A stretch of DNA of 64,000 bases from an endosymbiont of Lamellibrachia barhami (GCF_011947365.2 NZ_JAAVSH020000001.1:3664523-3728522), one strand, 5' to 3'. Counted from the stretch's first letter, positions 20,314 through 33,019 are shown. Notes: generated by a model from the letters alone, not told the origin. A program made the numbers and translations.

Positions 20314-22256
20314 CAAAGCGCACCGGTGTCTTTGTTTGCCACTGCGGTAAAAATATTGCCGCCACTGTCGACGTCAAGAAGGTCGCGCAGGAGCTGGCCA
20401 AGGATGACGGTGTCGTTTTTTCCGAAGACTATGTCTATATGTGCTCGGACCCGGGTCAGACTGCAGTCATCGACGCCATCAAGGATAACAACCTCAATGG
20501 CATGGTCATCTCCTGCTGCTCGCCGACCCTGCACGAAAAGACCTTTCGCGATGCCTCGGAGCTGGGTGACCTCAACGCCTTCCAGTGCGAGATCGCCAAT
20601 ATCCGCGAGCAGTGCGCCTGGGTGCATAAAGACATGGAAGTGGCCACCGAAAAGGCCCTCAAGATCACCCGTGCATCGGTGCGTCGCGTGCAGCACAATC
20701 AGGCGCTTGAGCCTATCGGTGTTCCGGTTACCCGCCGGGCTATGGTAGTCGGCGCTGGCATTGCCGGCATTCAGGCCGCGCTCGATCTGACCGATGCTGG
20801 TCTCGACGTGGTTCTGGTGGAAAAACAGGCGACCATCGGCGGCAACATGCTCAAGCTGTCGGAGACCTTCCCGACCCTCGACTGCTCCCAATGCATCCTG
20901 TCACCGAAGATGGTCTCGGTGTCGAAGAATTCCAAGATCACGCTGATGACCGAAAGCGAGGTGGAGAGCATCTCCGGCTTCGTCGGCAACTTCAAGGTCA
21001 AGATCAAGAAAAAGGCGGAGTTCGTCGATCCCGAGCTGTGCAAGCTCTGCGACGACTGCACACCGGTCTGCCCGGTCGCCGTGCCCAATGAGTACGACGT
21101 GGGTCTGACCAACCGCCGCGCCATCCATATCCCCTTCGCCCAGGCGATCCCAGCCTCCTTTACCCTGGATGAAGAGGCCTGCCTCGGCCTCAATCCCGTG
21201 GTCTGTGGCAAGTGCGAGGAGGTCTGCGACGTCGGGGCAATTGATTACGACAAGAAGCCGACTGTCACCGAGGAAGATATCGGAGCGATCATTGTTTCCA
21301 CCGGGTTCGACCTCTACGGCATGGAACATATGGGTGAATTCGGTGGCGGCCGCTACCCGGACGTGCTCGACGGCCTCCAGTTTGAACGTCTCTGCTCGGC
21401 TTCAGGCGCCACCGAGGGCCATATTATGCGGCCGTCGGACCACAAGGTGCCCAAGGAGATTGTCTTTATCCAGTGCTCCGGCTCCCGGGATCCGGAGAAC
21501 CACTGCGCCTACTGTTCGAAGATCTGCTGCATGTACACGGCCAAACATGCAACCCTCTATAAACACCATGTCCCCGATGGGCAGGCCTATATCTTCTATA
21601 TCGATATCCGCTCCGGCGGCAAGGGTTACGAGGAGTTCGTACAGCGTTCGATGGAGAATGACGGCGTGATCTACCTGCGCGGCAGGGTCTCCAGAGTCTA
21701 CGAAAAGGATGGCAAACTCAGGGTGATGGGCGTCGATACCCTGGCGGGACGCAACGTCGAGATCGATGCCGATATGGTGGTTCTGGCTCAGGCGATGGAA
21801 CCCTCCAAGGGGACTGCCGAGATCGCCAAGATCCTGAAGATAGCCCGCGACAAAGACGGCTTCCTGGCCGAGGCCCATCCGAAATTAAAACCGGTCGAGA
21901 GCGTCACGGCAGGTATCTACCTTGCCGGCGCAGCCCAGGGACCGAAGGATATCCCGGAGACGGTCAGTCAGGCGGGCGCCGCCGCCAGCAAGGTCATCGC
22001 CCTGCTCTCCAAGGATCAACTGGCCCACAGCCCGATGGTGGCAAAGGTCAGAGACCCCTACTGCACCGGCTGCGAGATGTGTGTCGACGCCTGCCCCTAT
22101 GACGCCATTACCCTGGTGGACGGCAAGGCCAGCGTCAACGAGGTTCTGTGCGAAGGCTGTGGCTCCTGCGTGGGCGTCTGCGTGCGCGCCGCCATCGACG
22201 TCAAGAACGTCACCCAGCTGCAGATTCACGAAATGATCAGCGCCATCATGGCGTAA
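20310..22256 (+). CDS. hdrA: Heterodisulfide reductase subunit A-like flavoprotein
   Basis: GVFVCHCGKNI, FAD GxGxxG (VVGAGIAGIQAALDL), CSQCILSPKM, four ferredoxin-type clusters including CTGCEMCVDACP and CEGCGSCVGVC; overlaps korC stop. Confidence 0.92.
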   Translation: MTKRTGVFVCHCGKNIAATVDVKKVAQELAKDDGVVFSEDYVYMCSDPGQTAVIDAIKDNNLNGMVISCCSPTLHEKTFRDASELGDLNAFQCEIANIREQCAWVHKDMEVATEKALKITRASVRRVQHNQALEPIGVPVTRRAMVVGAGIAGIQAALDLTDAGLDVVLVEKQATIGGNMLKLSETFPTLDCSQCILSPKMVSVSKNSKITLMTESEVESISGFVGNFKVKIKKKAEFVDPELCKLCDDCTPVCPVAVPNEYDVGLTNRRAIHIPFAQAIPASFTLDEEACLGLNPVVCGKCEEVCDVGAIDYDKKPTVTEEDIGAIIVSTGFDLYGMEHMGEFGGGRYPDVLDGLQFERLCSASGATEGHIMRPSDHKVPKEIVFIQCSGSRDPENHCAYCSKICCMYTAKHATLYKHHVPDGQAYIFYIDIRSGGKGYEEFVQRSMENDGVIYLRGRVSRVYEKDGKLRVMGVDTLAGRNVEIDADMVVLAQAMEPSKGTAEIAKILKIARDKDGFLAEAHPKLKPVESVTAGIYLAGAAQGPKDIPETVSQAGAAASKVIALLSKDQLAHSPMVAKVRDPYCTGCEMCVDACPYDAITLVDGKASVNEVLCEGCGSCVGVCVRAAIDVKNVTQLQIHEMISAIMA

Positions 22257-22272
22257 TGGGAGGAGGATTCAG

Positions 22273-22719
22273 GTGTCGAACCCGTCGCAAACGACTGAAG
22301 TACAGGACTTTGAGCCGCGCATCGTGGCTTTCCTGTGCAAATGGTGTTCGTCCGCCGGCAGTGATCTGGCCGGTGTGTCGCGCATTCAATATTCGGCAAA
22401 CGCCACCCCCATCACCATCCCCTGTTCGGGATCGGTATCACCCATGTATATCCTCTCCGCCTTCAACAAGGGGGCGGATGGCGTGCTGATTTCGGGCTGC
22501 CATCCAGGTGACTGCCACTATATGGAGGGGAACTATCTGGCCCGCCGTAAACTTTACCTGGTGAAGGAGCTGCTCCAGTTCATCGGCCTGGAGTCGGACC
22601 GCTTCCGCATGTCCTGGGTCTCGGCCGCCGAGGGGGCGAAATTCGCAGAGGTGGTCGACGAGTTTGTCGAGGATCTGCGCGTACTGGGTCCCCAGAACCG
22701 ATTGAAGGCGGAGCGCTGA
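22273..22719 (+). CDS. MvhD/FlxD-like iron-sulfur subunit (GTG start)
   Basis: IVAFLCKWCSSAGSDLAGVSRIQY...GCHPGDCHYMEGN typical of MvhD; 1-nt stop/start overlap with next gene. Confidence 0.88.
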   Translation: MSNPSQTTEVQDFEPRIVAFLCKWCSSAGSDLAGVSRIQYSANATPITIPCSGSVSPMYILSAFNKGADGVLISGCHPGDCHYMEGNYLARRKLYLVKELLQFIGLESDRFRMSWVSAAEGAKFAEVVDEFVEDLRVLGPQNRLKAER

Positions 22720-23810
22720 TGGTCAATGTAGAAGAGATTCGAGACTATGCCGCCGGCCTGTTGGAGAAGGGGGAGGTCAAGTCGGTGCTGGGTTTTCGCC
22801 GGGGCTCAGCGAGCGCTTTTGCTGAACCCTGCACGATAACCAATGTCGGAGAGGCTGCTTCCCTTGTCTGGGATCCCACCTGCCTGAATAATCTGGCGCT
22901 CTATCTGGTCAAGGACCGCAAGCAGCAGGCGGTCTCCAAAACTCCTGACACACGTCCTGTTGGCATCGTCGCCAAGGGCTGCGACAGCCGCGCCATCGGT
23001 GTTTTGCTGCAGGAGAACTACTTCAAGCGCGAGGACGTAGTGGTCATAGGTGTCTCCTGCGAAGGCACGGGCGTCGTCGATCCGAGGAAACTGTCCGCCA
23101 AGCTGAAGGGCAGAACGGCGAGCCGGGTAACATTCGCCGTGCAGGGAAGCACAAGTGTCGCGGGAGGCAGGACGCCGGGAGCGACTGACGGCGCCGACGG
23201 CATCAATGTCAGCGTGTATGGCGATGAAACTGAAACCGTTATACCGGCACGAGAGGTTTTGGCCGACCGCTGCCTCGAATGCCGCGCGGCCGCTCCAGCA
23301 CTCAATGACGTCGTTTTCGGCAATACGGTCGAAGCGCGTGATTTTAACGAGCCCTTCCATGCCGCCAAAGAGGCGGAGAGACTCTCTGAGGATGAGCGCT
23401 GGGCGACCTGGGAACGCCACTTTGATCGCTGTCTGCGCTGTTTCGCCTGCCGTGCAGTCTGCCCTATGTGTTACTGCCCTGAATGCGTGGTCGACAGCAC
23501 CACATTCGTGGTCACGCTGGGAACCAGCGCCGAGGAGAAGGCCAACCGCATCCGCTGGTGTGAGCGCTCGGCGAATACCTCCGAGAGCGCTGTCTATCAC
23601 TTGACACGGGCCATTCATCTGGCGGGTCGTTGTATCGACTGTGGCGAATGTGAGCGGGTCTGCCCGGTCAACATTCCGCTACGTCTGCTCAATACCAAGC
23701 TGGAAAAAGAGGCCTTCGAGATGTTCGAGTACCAGGCGGGACACGATATCGAACAGGCCTCACTGCTGTCGTCCTTCCGGGACGAAGATCCCAATAGTTT
23801 CATCAGGTAG
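22719..23810 (+). CDS. 4Fe-4S dicluster protein, FlxC/FlxB-like component of Hdr-Flx complex
   Basis: Cys motifs CLRCFACRAVCPMCYCPEC and CIDCGECERVCPV; operonic position between FlxD-like and FlxB/A-like. Confidence 0.75.
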   Translation: MVNVEEIRDYAAGLLEKGEVKSVLGFRRGSASAFAEPCTITNVGEAASLVWDPTCLNNLALYLVKDRKQQAVSKTPDTRPVGIVAKGCDSRAIGVLLQENYFKREDVVVIGVSCEGTGVVDPRKLSAKLKGRTASRVTFAVQGSTSVAGGRTPGATDGADGINVSVYGDETETVIPAREVLADRCLECRAAAPALNDVVFGNTVEARDFNEPFHAAKEAERLSEDERWATWERHFDRCLRCFACRAVCPMCYCPECVVDSTTFVVTLGTSAEEKANRIRWCERSANTSESAVYHLTRAIHLAGRCIDCGECERVCPVNIPLRLLNTKLEKEAFEMFEYQAGHDIEQASLLSSFRDEDPNSFIR

Positions 23811-23815
23811 CTCCC

Positions 23816-24847
23816 ATGGAAAAGATCCTTCGCCAGGAAAAACTCAGGGAGTGGGTCGATACCCTCGACGACTGCGAGGTGTACGCTCCCGCCTTCGCCG
23901 ACTCGGTCTGGAATTTTGCCAGGGTCGAGGCCGGCACTGATATCGACCTCTCTCATACCAATACCATCGGCTCCGTCAAGGCCTTCACCTTTCCGCAACG
24001 CGAGGTCTTCTTCCGTTTCGAAAAGAAGGACGGCGTTCCGGTGCTGACCCCGACACTACCCGATCCAAAGCCCACTGTGGTATTCGGCGTGCGGCCCTGT
24101 GATGGCAGGGGCATGCCCCGCAACGACACGGTATTCAATAAAGAGTTCGAGGATCCCTATTACTGGGCGAGACGCAACAAGCTGACCCTGGTTGGCTTGG
24201 CCTGCAATCAGCCCCACTCCCCCAACTGCTTCTGTCAATCGGTTGGTGGCTCGCCACACGCCGAGGAGGGTCTCGATATCCTGATGACAGACCTGGGCGA
24301 CCGGTTTCATGTCAAGGGAGTCACTGCGAAGGGGGTGGAGGCCATGGAGCGGGGCCGCGACGCCTTCGATGCGGTTAGCGACGCTGACCAGACCGAGGTT
24401 GATAAGGTTCACGAGACCTCGCGCAGTTATCCCCAGCGCCCTATCGGGGACCTGGACGCCATTTCCGAGGCCCTCCGCGAGAGCTTCGACTCTCCACTGT
24501 GGGCCGATATGGCGCAGCATTGCATCGGTTGCGGCATCTGCACCTTTCTCTGTCCAACCTGCCACTGTTTCGACATCAACGACGAGGTGATTAGCCCGAC
24601 CACTGGCGAGGGCGAGCGGGTGAGAACCTGGGACAACTGTCAGTTCCCGGACTTCACCATGCACACCTCGGGGCACAACCCCAGAGGCGACCTTGGTTCA
24701 CGTCTGCGGCAGCGGGTCAACCACAAATTTCTCTACTTCGTCGAAAACCATAAAACCCAGCAGTGCACGGGTTGTGGCCGCTGCATCACGGAATGCCCGG
24801 TCGGGATCGACATTGTCGCGGTCTTGGAGAGGGTGGGGCAATCATGA
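23816..24847 (+). CDS. 4Fe-4S dicluster protein, FlxB-like component (hydrogenase beta-subunit-like)
   Basis: CIGCGICTFLCPTCHCFD and CTGCGRCITECPVG; overlaps the next CDS. Confidence 0.78.
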   Translation: MEKILRQEKLREWVDTLDDCEVYAPAFADSVWNFARVEAGTDIDLSHTNTIGSVKAFTFPQREVFFRFEKKDGVPVLTPTLPDPKPTVVFGVRPCDGRGMPRNDTVFNKEFEDPYYWARRNKLTLVGLACNQPHSPNCFCQSVGGSPHAEEGLDILMTDLGDRFHVKGVTAKGVEAMERGRDAFDAVSDADQTEVDKVHETSRSYPQRPIGDLDAISEALRESFDSPLWADMAQHCIGCGICTFLCPTCHCFDINDEVISPTTGEGERVRTWDNCQFPDFTMHTSGHNPRGDLGSRLRQRVNHKFLYFVENHKTQQCTGCGRCITECPVGIDIVAVLERVGQS

Positions 24848-25668
24848 CGGATAACATCTATCTTCCAAAGATTGGGCGCATCGTCGGTATCGATGAGGAG
24901 ACCCAGGGCGCCAGGGCAATCAAGACCTTCAAGGTCGAGTTCCCGAACGACGACGGTTTCGAGCATGACTGCGGTCAGTGCGCCATGCTGTCGATGTTCG
25001 GCAAGGGCGAATCGATGATCTCGATCGCCTCCTCGCCGCTGGTCAAGGAGTACAAACAGTTCAGCATCATGAAGATGGGGCGGGTCACCTCGGCCTTTCA
25101 CGCTGCCAAAATCGGCGACTTCATCGGTATCCGTGGCCCCTACGGCAACCAGTTTCCCCTGGACGACTGGCAGGGCCGGGATCTGGTCTTCATCGGCGGT
25201 GGCGTCGGTCTGGCTCCGATCTGGCCGGTAATCCAAACGGCAGTGGCCCGGCGTGAGGAGTTCGGTAAGATCACCGTTTTCTACGGCGCCCGCACCTCCA
25301 GCGACATCATGTACGAGGCCGATTTTGAGAGGCTCAAGGAGTCAGTCGAGGTACAACTCTCGGTCGATGCCCCGGAAGAGGGCTGGTCGGGCTATACGGG
25401 GTTCGTTCCCGCCAACCTGATGGACAAGGCGCCGCCACCTGATAACGCCATTGCTATTACCTGTGGCCCGCCGATCATGATAAAATTCGTGATCCAGAAT
25501 CTGCAGGCATTGGGCTTTGCAGATGAACAGATCTACACCACCATCGAAAACAAGATGAAGTGTGGTGTGGGCAAATGCGGTCGTTGCAACGTGGGTAAGG
25601 ACTATGTCTGTGTGAAGGGCCCGGTCTATTCCTGGGCTGAGCTGAAGCGCCTGCCGCAAGAGTACTAG
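24844..25668 (+). CDS. FAD/NAD(P)-binding oxidoreductase, FlxA-like
   Basis: Ferredoxin-reductase fold: IGIRGPYGNQFPLDDW, FIGGGVGLAPIWPVI, CGPPIMIKFV, C-terminal [2Fe-2S] CGVGKCGRCNVGKDYVC. Confidence 0.87.
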   Translation: MTDNIYLPKIGRIVGIDEETQGARAIKTFKVEFPNDDGFEHDCGQCAMLSMFGKGESMISIASSPLVKEYKQFSIMKMGRVTSAFHAAKIGDFIGIRGPYGNQFPLDDWQGRDLVFIGGGVGLAPIWPVIQTAVARREEFGKITVFYGARTSSDIMYEADFERLKESVEVQLSVDAPEEGWSGYTGFVPANLMDKAPPPDNAIAITCGPPIMIKFVIQNLQALGFADEQIYTTIENKMKCGVGKCGRCNVGKDYVCVKGPVYSWAELKRLPQEY

Positions 25669-25787
25669 ATACCATGTAGCTATTCACCACGGAGAAATCG
25701 GGGATTTCTCCGTAATCTCCGTGCCTCAACGGAGAGCGGAATGGTTACCAAACAGTATATTTTTAGAGTGTTAAGGGGACAGATGTA

Positions 25788-27062
25788 ATGAATATCACTG
25801 GGATGCGTCACGGCGCAAAACTCCTGGATATTGTCGGTTTTCCTCGGTCCGAGGTACTGGGTCCAGAGGCGAGCGATCAAGAGATCAAAAGCCTTATCGA
25901 GCGTTGCGGCGAAGTCTTCGTCAAGCCGATATTCAAGGGCGGCGTTGGCAAGAAGGGTAAGCACGGTTTGCTGGGCAGGGCCAAGGACCTGAGCACCGCC
26001 ATGAAGGAGAAGGAGCGGCTCTATTTTGCCGAGCACTTCCACAACAATACCCTGAGCAAGGCCGAGGGCGTTACCTTTGAGGGCGCGGTACCGGCTGCTT
26101 GTGAGGTCTACTTCTCCATCACCGACAATACCGAGTTCCGTGCGCCGACCATTACCATCACCCATCATGGCGGCGTCGATATCGAGGAGTTGCCCCCGGA
26201 GAAGATCACCAGCATCCCATTCGATCCGCTCACCGGGTTGAAAGGTTTTGTCATCTCCAACGCCCTGAAGCGCATTGGTGCTCCCAGCGAGTTGATCAGT
26301 CCCCTGGTGCAGAACCTGCCCAAGCTTTGGGATCTCTACCACAACTACGGTATGACCACACTGGAGTTGAACCCGATCCGCATGATGCCCAACAAGAAGG
26401 GGCGTCTGGTGCCAGTGGCCTGTGACTTCAAGTGTGGCTTCGACGACGATGACCCCAACGTTGCCCGCCTGGGTCTGCCGGCTGATCTGGATACCTCCAG
26501 CTACTCCGATTTCGAGCAGGAGGTGAACTCGCTGCGCACCTACCAGGGTCAGTCCGATGTATTCGTAATCAATGAAGAGGGTACGATCTCCGCCATGACC
26601 TTCGGCGGCGGCGCCAATGCCCTGGTGACTGAGTTGCTGGGTGACGCGGCCACCATCTCATCTGACTTTGGCGGCAATCCTCCCTACGCCAAGATGCACG
26701 ACATCAGCCGTATCGTATACAAATATTGGCTGGAGCAGACCAACGTGCTCTTCATTATTGGCGGCAAGGCCAACAACACCGATATTTACGAGACCTTCCG
26801 CGCCATGGCGGATGCCCTGCGGGATCACTTCAACGCCCATGGTCCGCAACCGCTCTACGTGGTGGTGGGACGTGGCGGTCCCAACCTGATCCGTGGCATG
26901 GGCTATATGCAGGATACCCTGGACTCCCTGGGTATCCCCTATCAGATGTTCGGTTTCGATTCCGCCATGAGCGAGGTGGTCAACTACGCACAGGCTGCCG
27001 ATGACTGGATGAAAAACGGTGGTCGTGAAATCGTGGCCAAAAAGATGGGGATCGCCGGATAA
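25788..27062 (+). CDS. Type II ATP-citrate lyase small subunit (ATP-grasp, citryl-CoA synthetase beta-like)
   Basis: ATP-grasp N-half plus TLELNPIRM and CoA-ligase-like C-half; adjacent to ACL large subunit. Confidence 0.88.
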   Translation: MNITGMRHGAKLLDIVGFPRSEVLGPEASDQEIKSLIERCGEVFVKPIFKGGVGKKGKHGLLGRAKDLSTAMKEKERLYFAEHFHNNTLSKAEGVTFEGAVPAACEVYFSITDNTEFRAPTITITHHGGVDIEELPPEKITSIPFDPLTGLKGFVISNALKRIGAPSELISPLVQNLPKLWDLYHNYGMTTLELNPIRMMPNKKGRLVPVACDFKCGFDDDDPNVARLGLPADLDTSSYSDFEQEVNSLRTYQGQSDVFVINEEGTISAMTFGGGANALVTELLGDAATISSDFGGNPPYAKMHDISRIVYKYWLEQTNVLFIIGGKANNTDIYETFRAMADALRDHFNAHGPQPLYVVVGRGGPNLIRGMGYMQDTLDSLGIPYQMFGFDSAMSEVVNYAQAADDWMKNGGREIVAKKMGIAG

Positions 27063-27153
27063 CGGCTTTTCACTGCCCTGCTTTATATCTGTAACCAAGA
27101 ATTTCCTAGCGTGGCCCAATGAGCAGGCCACGCAAGATCGAGGGAGCCAAATT

Positions 27154-29871
27154 ATGCATCCGCAAGGTGTAGCTGCTTTTCCCCACTACTATGTGGGCAT
27201 CAACTCTCTGACAGAACTGGCCACTAAAGATGACCGGGTCTGCGTCCTCAACATCACTGGCGGCGAGAGCCGTACCGTCACCCCGGTGAGCCACGTCTAT
27301 TCCGGTGGCAATATCATCTGTGGCACCGCGCCTGGGCGTTCCGGCACCAAGATGAAGACCTCCGCCGGTGACATCCCGGTCTACGACAACGTGGCCGAGG
27401 CGGTGGACGATGGCCAGGAATTCAACGTTGTGGTGGTCTACCTGCCACCCTCCGGTGTGCGCGACGGCGTGCTCGAAGCGGTGCGGGTCAACCCTAACCT
27501 GACCAAGATCGTCATACTCACCGAGAAAGTGCCGGTACGTGACGCCCGTATCATCCGCGCCATCGGCCAGATGCACGGTATCGACATCTTCGGCGGCAAC
27601 TGCCTGGGTCTGGCGGACGCCCACAACCATGTTCGCATCGGCGGCGCCCTGGGCGGCAGCGCACCGGAAGAGTCCCTGCTCCCCGGCTCTGTGGCCATCT
27701 ACTCCAACTCAGGCAACTTCACCACCACCATTGCGGTCTACCTGGCGACCGGCGGTTGGGGCACCACAGTCTCCTTCTCCTCCGGTAAGGATGTCTATAT
27801 CCACTACGCTGCGCAGGAGTGGACCCATGCATTCCACAATGATGATCGCTCCAAGTCTGCGGTGATGTATATCGAACCGGGTGGCTACTATGAGCGCGAT
27901 CTCGAATTCGACAAGCCGGTGGTTGCCTGTATCGTGGGCCGCTGGAAGGCGAAGCTGACCAAGGCCTGCGGCCATGCCGGTGCCATCGCCGGGGCCGGCG
28001 ATAACGCACTGGCCAAGGAGGAGTGGTTCATGGAGAAGTTTGGCGTGGACGCCATCTTCACCCCAGAGAACCCGGTCTGCTCCGAGAAGGGCGCCGTGGT
28101 GGTCAACATATCCCATATCCCGGAAGCCATGACCGCCGTGATGGCGAAACGGGGCGCCAAACCCGACTTCGACTCAGTGGGCGATCTCTCTCTCAAGTGC
28201 TGGTTCAGCAATTCCCAAGGCATCGACCTGCCGGATCATCTGAATCCGCCAGTCGTAGAGGCGATGGCTCCCTACAACGAGCAGATTGCCGGCCTCGGCG
28301 AACAGGTGGGTACGGTCTTCCCACGCCAGACCATGAAGGATACCTCCGGCGCCTCCATGATGGACCCCAAGACTCAGGTGACCAAGATTCATGGCACCAG
28401 TGTGCTGGACGCCTCCACCCACTCCTTCGAGGAGAATCTGGTACAGAGCCTGATTCGCGAGTACCCGGATGCGAATGGTGCGGCCCTGACCAACGTCGCC
28501 CTGAATACCTTCGTCAACCAGAGCGGCAAGATCGGGCTGGCTGCCGCTGACGCCTCCCGTGAGGCGGGTAACAGCCCCAATACCGCACTCTCTGCGGCAA
28601 TTGCCATGGTGGGACCGAAGCAGGTAGAGAAGGCTCGCACTGTCACCATGGCGCTGGTCGAACTGTTCAAGAAGAGTGGCCTGGAGGATCCGGCAGACGT
28701 GGGATTTGATTTCAGCGCCCAACTGGAAGACGCAGACGCCGGGGTATTCCTTACCGACTACTCCGGTCGCTGCAACGTTGCCATGTTGGCGGCGATTGAG
28801 ACCCGCGGCGCCAAATCGGTATTCATCGACTTCCTCAAGGCCCTGGAACAGAAGGGTGGCGGCAAGCTGAGCTGCAGTGTGCTGGTGGCTGCCATCACCA
28901 CTCATCTGGCCTGGAAGGCGCTGATGCGCAAGCGTCTCTCGGTTACCACCGTCAGCAACCTGCCCTGGCACTTCCGGGTATTCAGCACCCTGATCGGCTC
29001 TGCCGCCAGTGCAGAGAACCAGGAGAGGCACATCTTCTGCGGCGTGGCCAACAAGGAGCTTATGAGCAGTTGGAGCTTTACCGAGACCGCCCATCTGGCT
29101 CTGCTCGGTAATCGCCCGGGTGAAGAGGCGCTCTACGCCTTCTCCGTCCTGCTCGGTCTGATCATTACCAACGGTCCAGGAACTATCTCCGCACAGGGCG
29201 CCAAGGGTGCGGTCAGCGCCGATGGCCCCGAGGTCCCGGAACGGGTTCAGGTCAACAAGGGTTATATCGGCTTCCTGACTCACACCGGTTACGCCCACGG
29301 CGGCAACGGCTTCGAGGCCATCGCCTTCCTGTTGGATCGCTTCCGCGATTCCGGCCTGAGTGGTCCCGACGACGCAGGCCACGGCATGGATCTGGCCGCC
29401 ATGGCCACCGATTACGCCAAAGAGTACAAAGCGTACAAGACCAAGGCCAAGGCGGAAGGCAATCTCTCCTACGCCAAGATCCCCTGTGTGAACCACCCGG
29501 TGTTCAAGGGCGAAGCTGTTAACTACGACCCCCGCGAGGTGTTCGTCGACAAGCTGTTCAAGAAGCGCGGCAGCTATAACATCTTCCACGAGTTCTACCA
29601 TGAACTGGTCAACGCCCTGTTCAAAACCGGCGTCAGCCGCAACGTCTACTGTGTCAACGTGGATGCCGTGATCGCGGTGATTTTGCTGAAGATGCTGTGG
29701 CAGCCTTACGCGGATGGGGAGATCAGCGATTCGACCATGGAATCAGCTGCCTTCACCACTTTCCTGTTTGGTCGTATGATCGGCTCTGCAGCAGAGATCG
29801 ATGATCATACCAATCGCGGGCGGAATATGGACACCCGCACAGCGGCATCCCGCTGCTCCTACGTATCGTAG
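27154..29871 (+). CDS. Type II ATP-citrate lyase large subunit (CoA-ligase + citrate-synthase-like lyase domain)
   Basis: Phospho-His region CGHAGAIAGAGDNALAKEEW, C-terminal citrate-synthase-like GTISAQGAKG, HTGYAHGGNGFEA, NVYCVNVDAV; start at MHPQGVAAFPHY. Confidence 0.9.
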   Translation: MHPQGVAAFPHYYVGINSLTELATKDDRVCVLNITGGESRTVTPVSHVYSGGNIICGTAPGRSGTKMKTSAGDIPVYDNVAEAVDDGQEFNVVVVYLPPSGVRDGVLEAVRVNPNLTKIVILTEKVPVRDARIIRAIGQMHGIDIFGGNCLGLADAHNHVRIGGALGGSAPEESLLPGSVAIYSNSGNFTTTIAVYLATGGWGTTVSFSSGKDVYIHYAAQEWTHAFHNDDRSKSAVMYIEPGGYYERDLEFDKPVVACIVGRWKAKLTKACGHAGAIAGAGDNALAKEEWFMEKFGVDAIFTPENPVCSEKGAVVVNISHIPEAMTAVMAKRGAKPDFDSVGDLSLKCWFSNSQGIDLPDHLNPPVVEAMAPYNEQIAGLGEQVGTVFPRQTMKDTSGASMMDPKTQVTKIHGTSVLDASTHSFEENLVQSLIREYPDANGAALTNVALNTFVNQSGKIGLAAADASREAGNSPNTALSAAIAMVGPKQVEKARTVTMALVELFKKSGLEDPADVGFDFSAQLEDADAGVFLTDYSGRCNVAMLAAIETRGAKSVFIDFLKALEQKGGGKLSCSVLVAAITTHLAWKALMRKRLSVTTVSNLPWHFRVFSTLIGSAASAENQERHIFCGVANKELMSSWSFTETAHLALLGNRPGEEALYAFSVLLGLIITNGPGTISAQGAKGAVSADGPEVPERVQVNKGYIGFLTHTGYAHGGNGFEAIAFLLDRFRDSGLSGPDDAGHGMDLAAMATDYAKEYKAYKTKAKAEGNLSYAKIPCVNHPVFKGEAVNYDPREVFVDKLFKKRGSYNIFHEFYHELVNALFKTGVSRNVYCVNVDAVIAVILLKMLWQPYADGEISDSTMESAAFTTFLFGRMIGSAAEIDDHTNRGRNMDTRTAASRCSYVS

Positions 29872-29942
29872 CTAGCAGTTTGACGAAACAGTTCAATCTG
29901 GATCCTGCAAGCAGTCGCAGGATTCAGGTGCAAATTTACTGA

Positions 29943-32183
<2,241 letters not shown>

Positions 32184-32282
32184 TTCAGTGAGACACTACG
32201 GGAGCTTGGGAGCGTGGGGACGCGCTCCCGCTTTTCCTGTTTGGTTAGGTGGTCGGGTGTTGTGAACCTTTGGAGGTAGCAT

Positions 32283-32819
32283 ATGGTCGATATCGATGAT
32301 CAAATGGTTGAGTTAATCAAAGAGTCCATCAAGCTGGAGATAAGCGGCAAGGGGTTTTATGAACGTGCGGCCGTTGTGACCGAAGACGAACTCGGAAAAG
32401 CCATGTTCATACGGCTCGCTAAAGAGGAGGATGGCCACCTCACAGTTTTGGAGAAGATATTCACCTCCATCACCGGTGGTGAGGATTGGCGGAATATTGC
32501 CGACAGGGAGATGCAGAAAAAAGGACCGGCGTCGGTTGTCGACCAGTTGGAAGCGGCTATAGCCAAGCGGGGAAAGGACAACAAGAATGCCAACGGCGCC
32601 GAAGCGCTCAAGATAGCGATGGAGATGGAGAGAAAGGCGATCCGTTTTTTTGAAGAGCTGGTCAAAAAGGCGTCAAACCCCAAGGTGCGTGAGTTGGCGG
32701 AGTCCCTCGCCGATGAGGAGAGGTTTCATTATGATCTGCTCCAATCTCAGCACGATAGCGTGTTGAACATGGGGTATTGGATCGATTCCACTGATATTAG
32801 AATGGACAGCAAATTTTGA
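32283..32819 (+). CDS. Ferritin-like/rubrerythrin-type diiron protein
   Basis: Four-helix carboxylate/His motifs (LEISGKGFYERA, KEEDGHLTVLEKI, ADEERFHYDLL). Confidence 0.8.
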   Translation: MVDIDDQMVELIKESIKLEISGKGFYERAAVVTEDELGKAMFIRLAKEEDGHLTVLEKIFTSITGGEDWRNIADREMQKKGPASVVDQLEAAIAKRGKDNKNANGAEALKIAMEMERKAIRFFEELVKKASNPKVRELAESLADEERFHYDLLQSQHDSVLNMGYWIDSTDIRMDSKF

Positions 32820-32824
32820 TTTGG

Positions 32825-32992
32825 CTAGGAGGCTGTCGGGTTTATCCGTTTGAAGCGAAAATCACTGGGGGCGAATCAAATCAGTTTATCAAACGAGGAG
32901 AATAGTGGACCTATTTAACGAGTTTGATATGCTGAGTTGATCGCCATCCAGGGATTTGCAGCCAAATAGCGTTAAATCCGACAGCCTCCTAG
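32825..32992. repeat. MITE-like element, about 168 bp, with 15-bp perfect terminal inverted repeats
   Basis: ctaggaggctgtcgg (32825-32839) / ccgacagcctcctag (32978-32992); no coding capacity. Confidence 0.75.
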
Positions 32993-33019
32993 ATTCCACT
33001 TCACCACGAATATAGGGAT

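Noticed and set aside
28174-29601. 475-aa minus-strand ORF
   Set aside because: Antisense shadow of the ACL large subunit.
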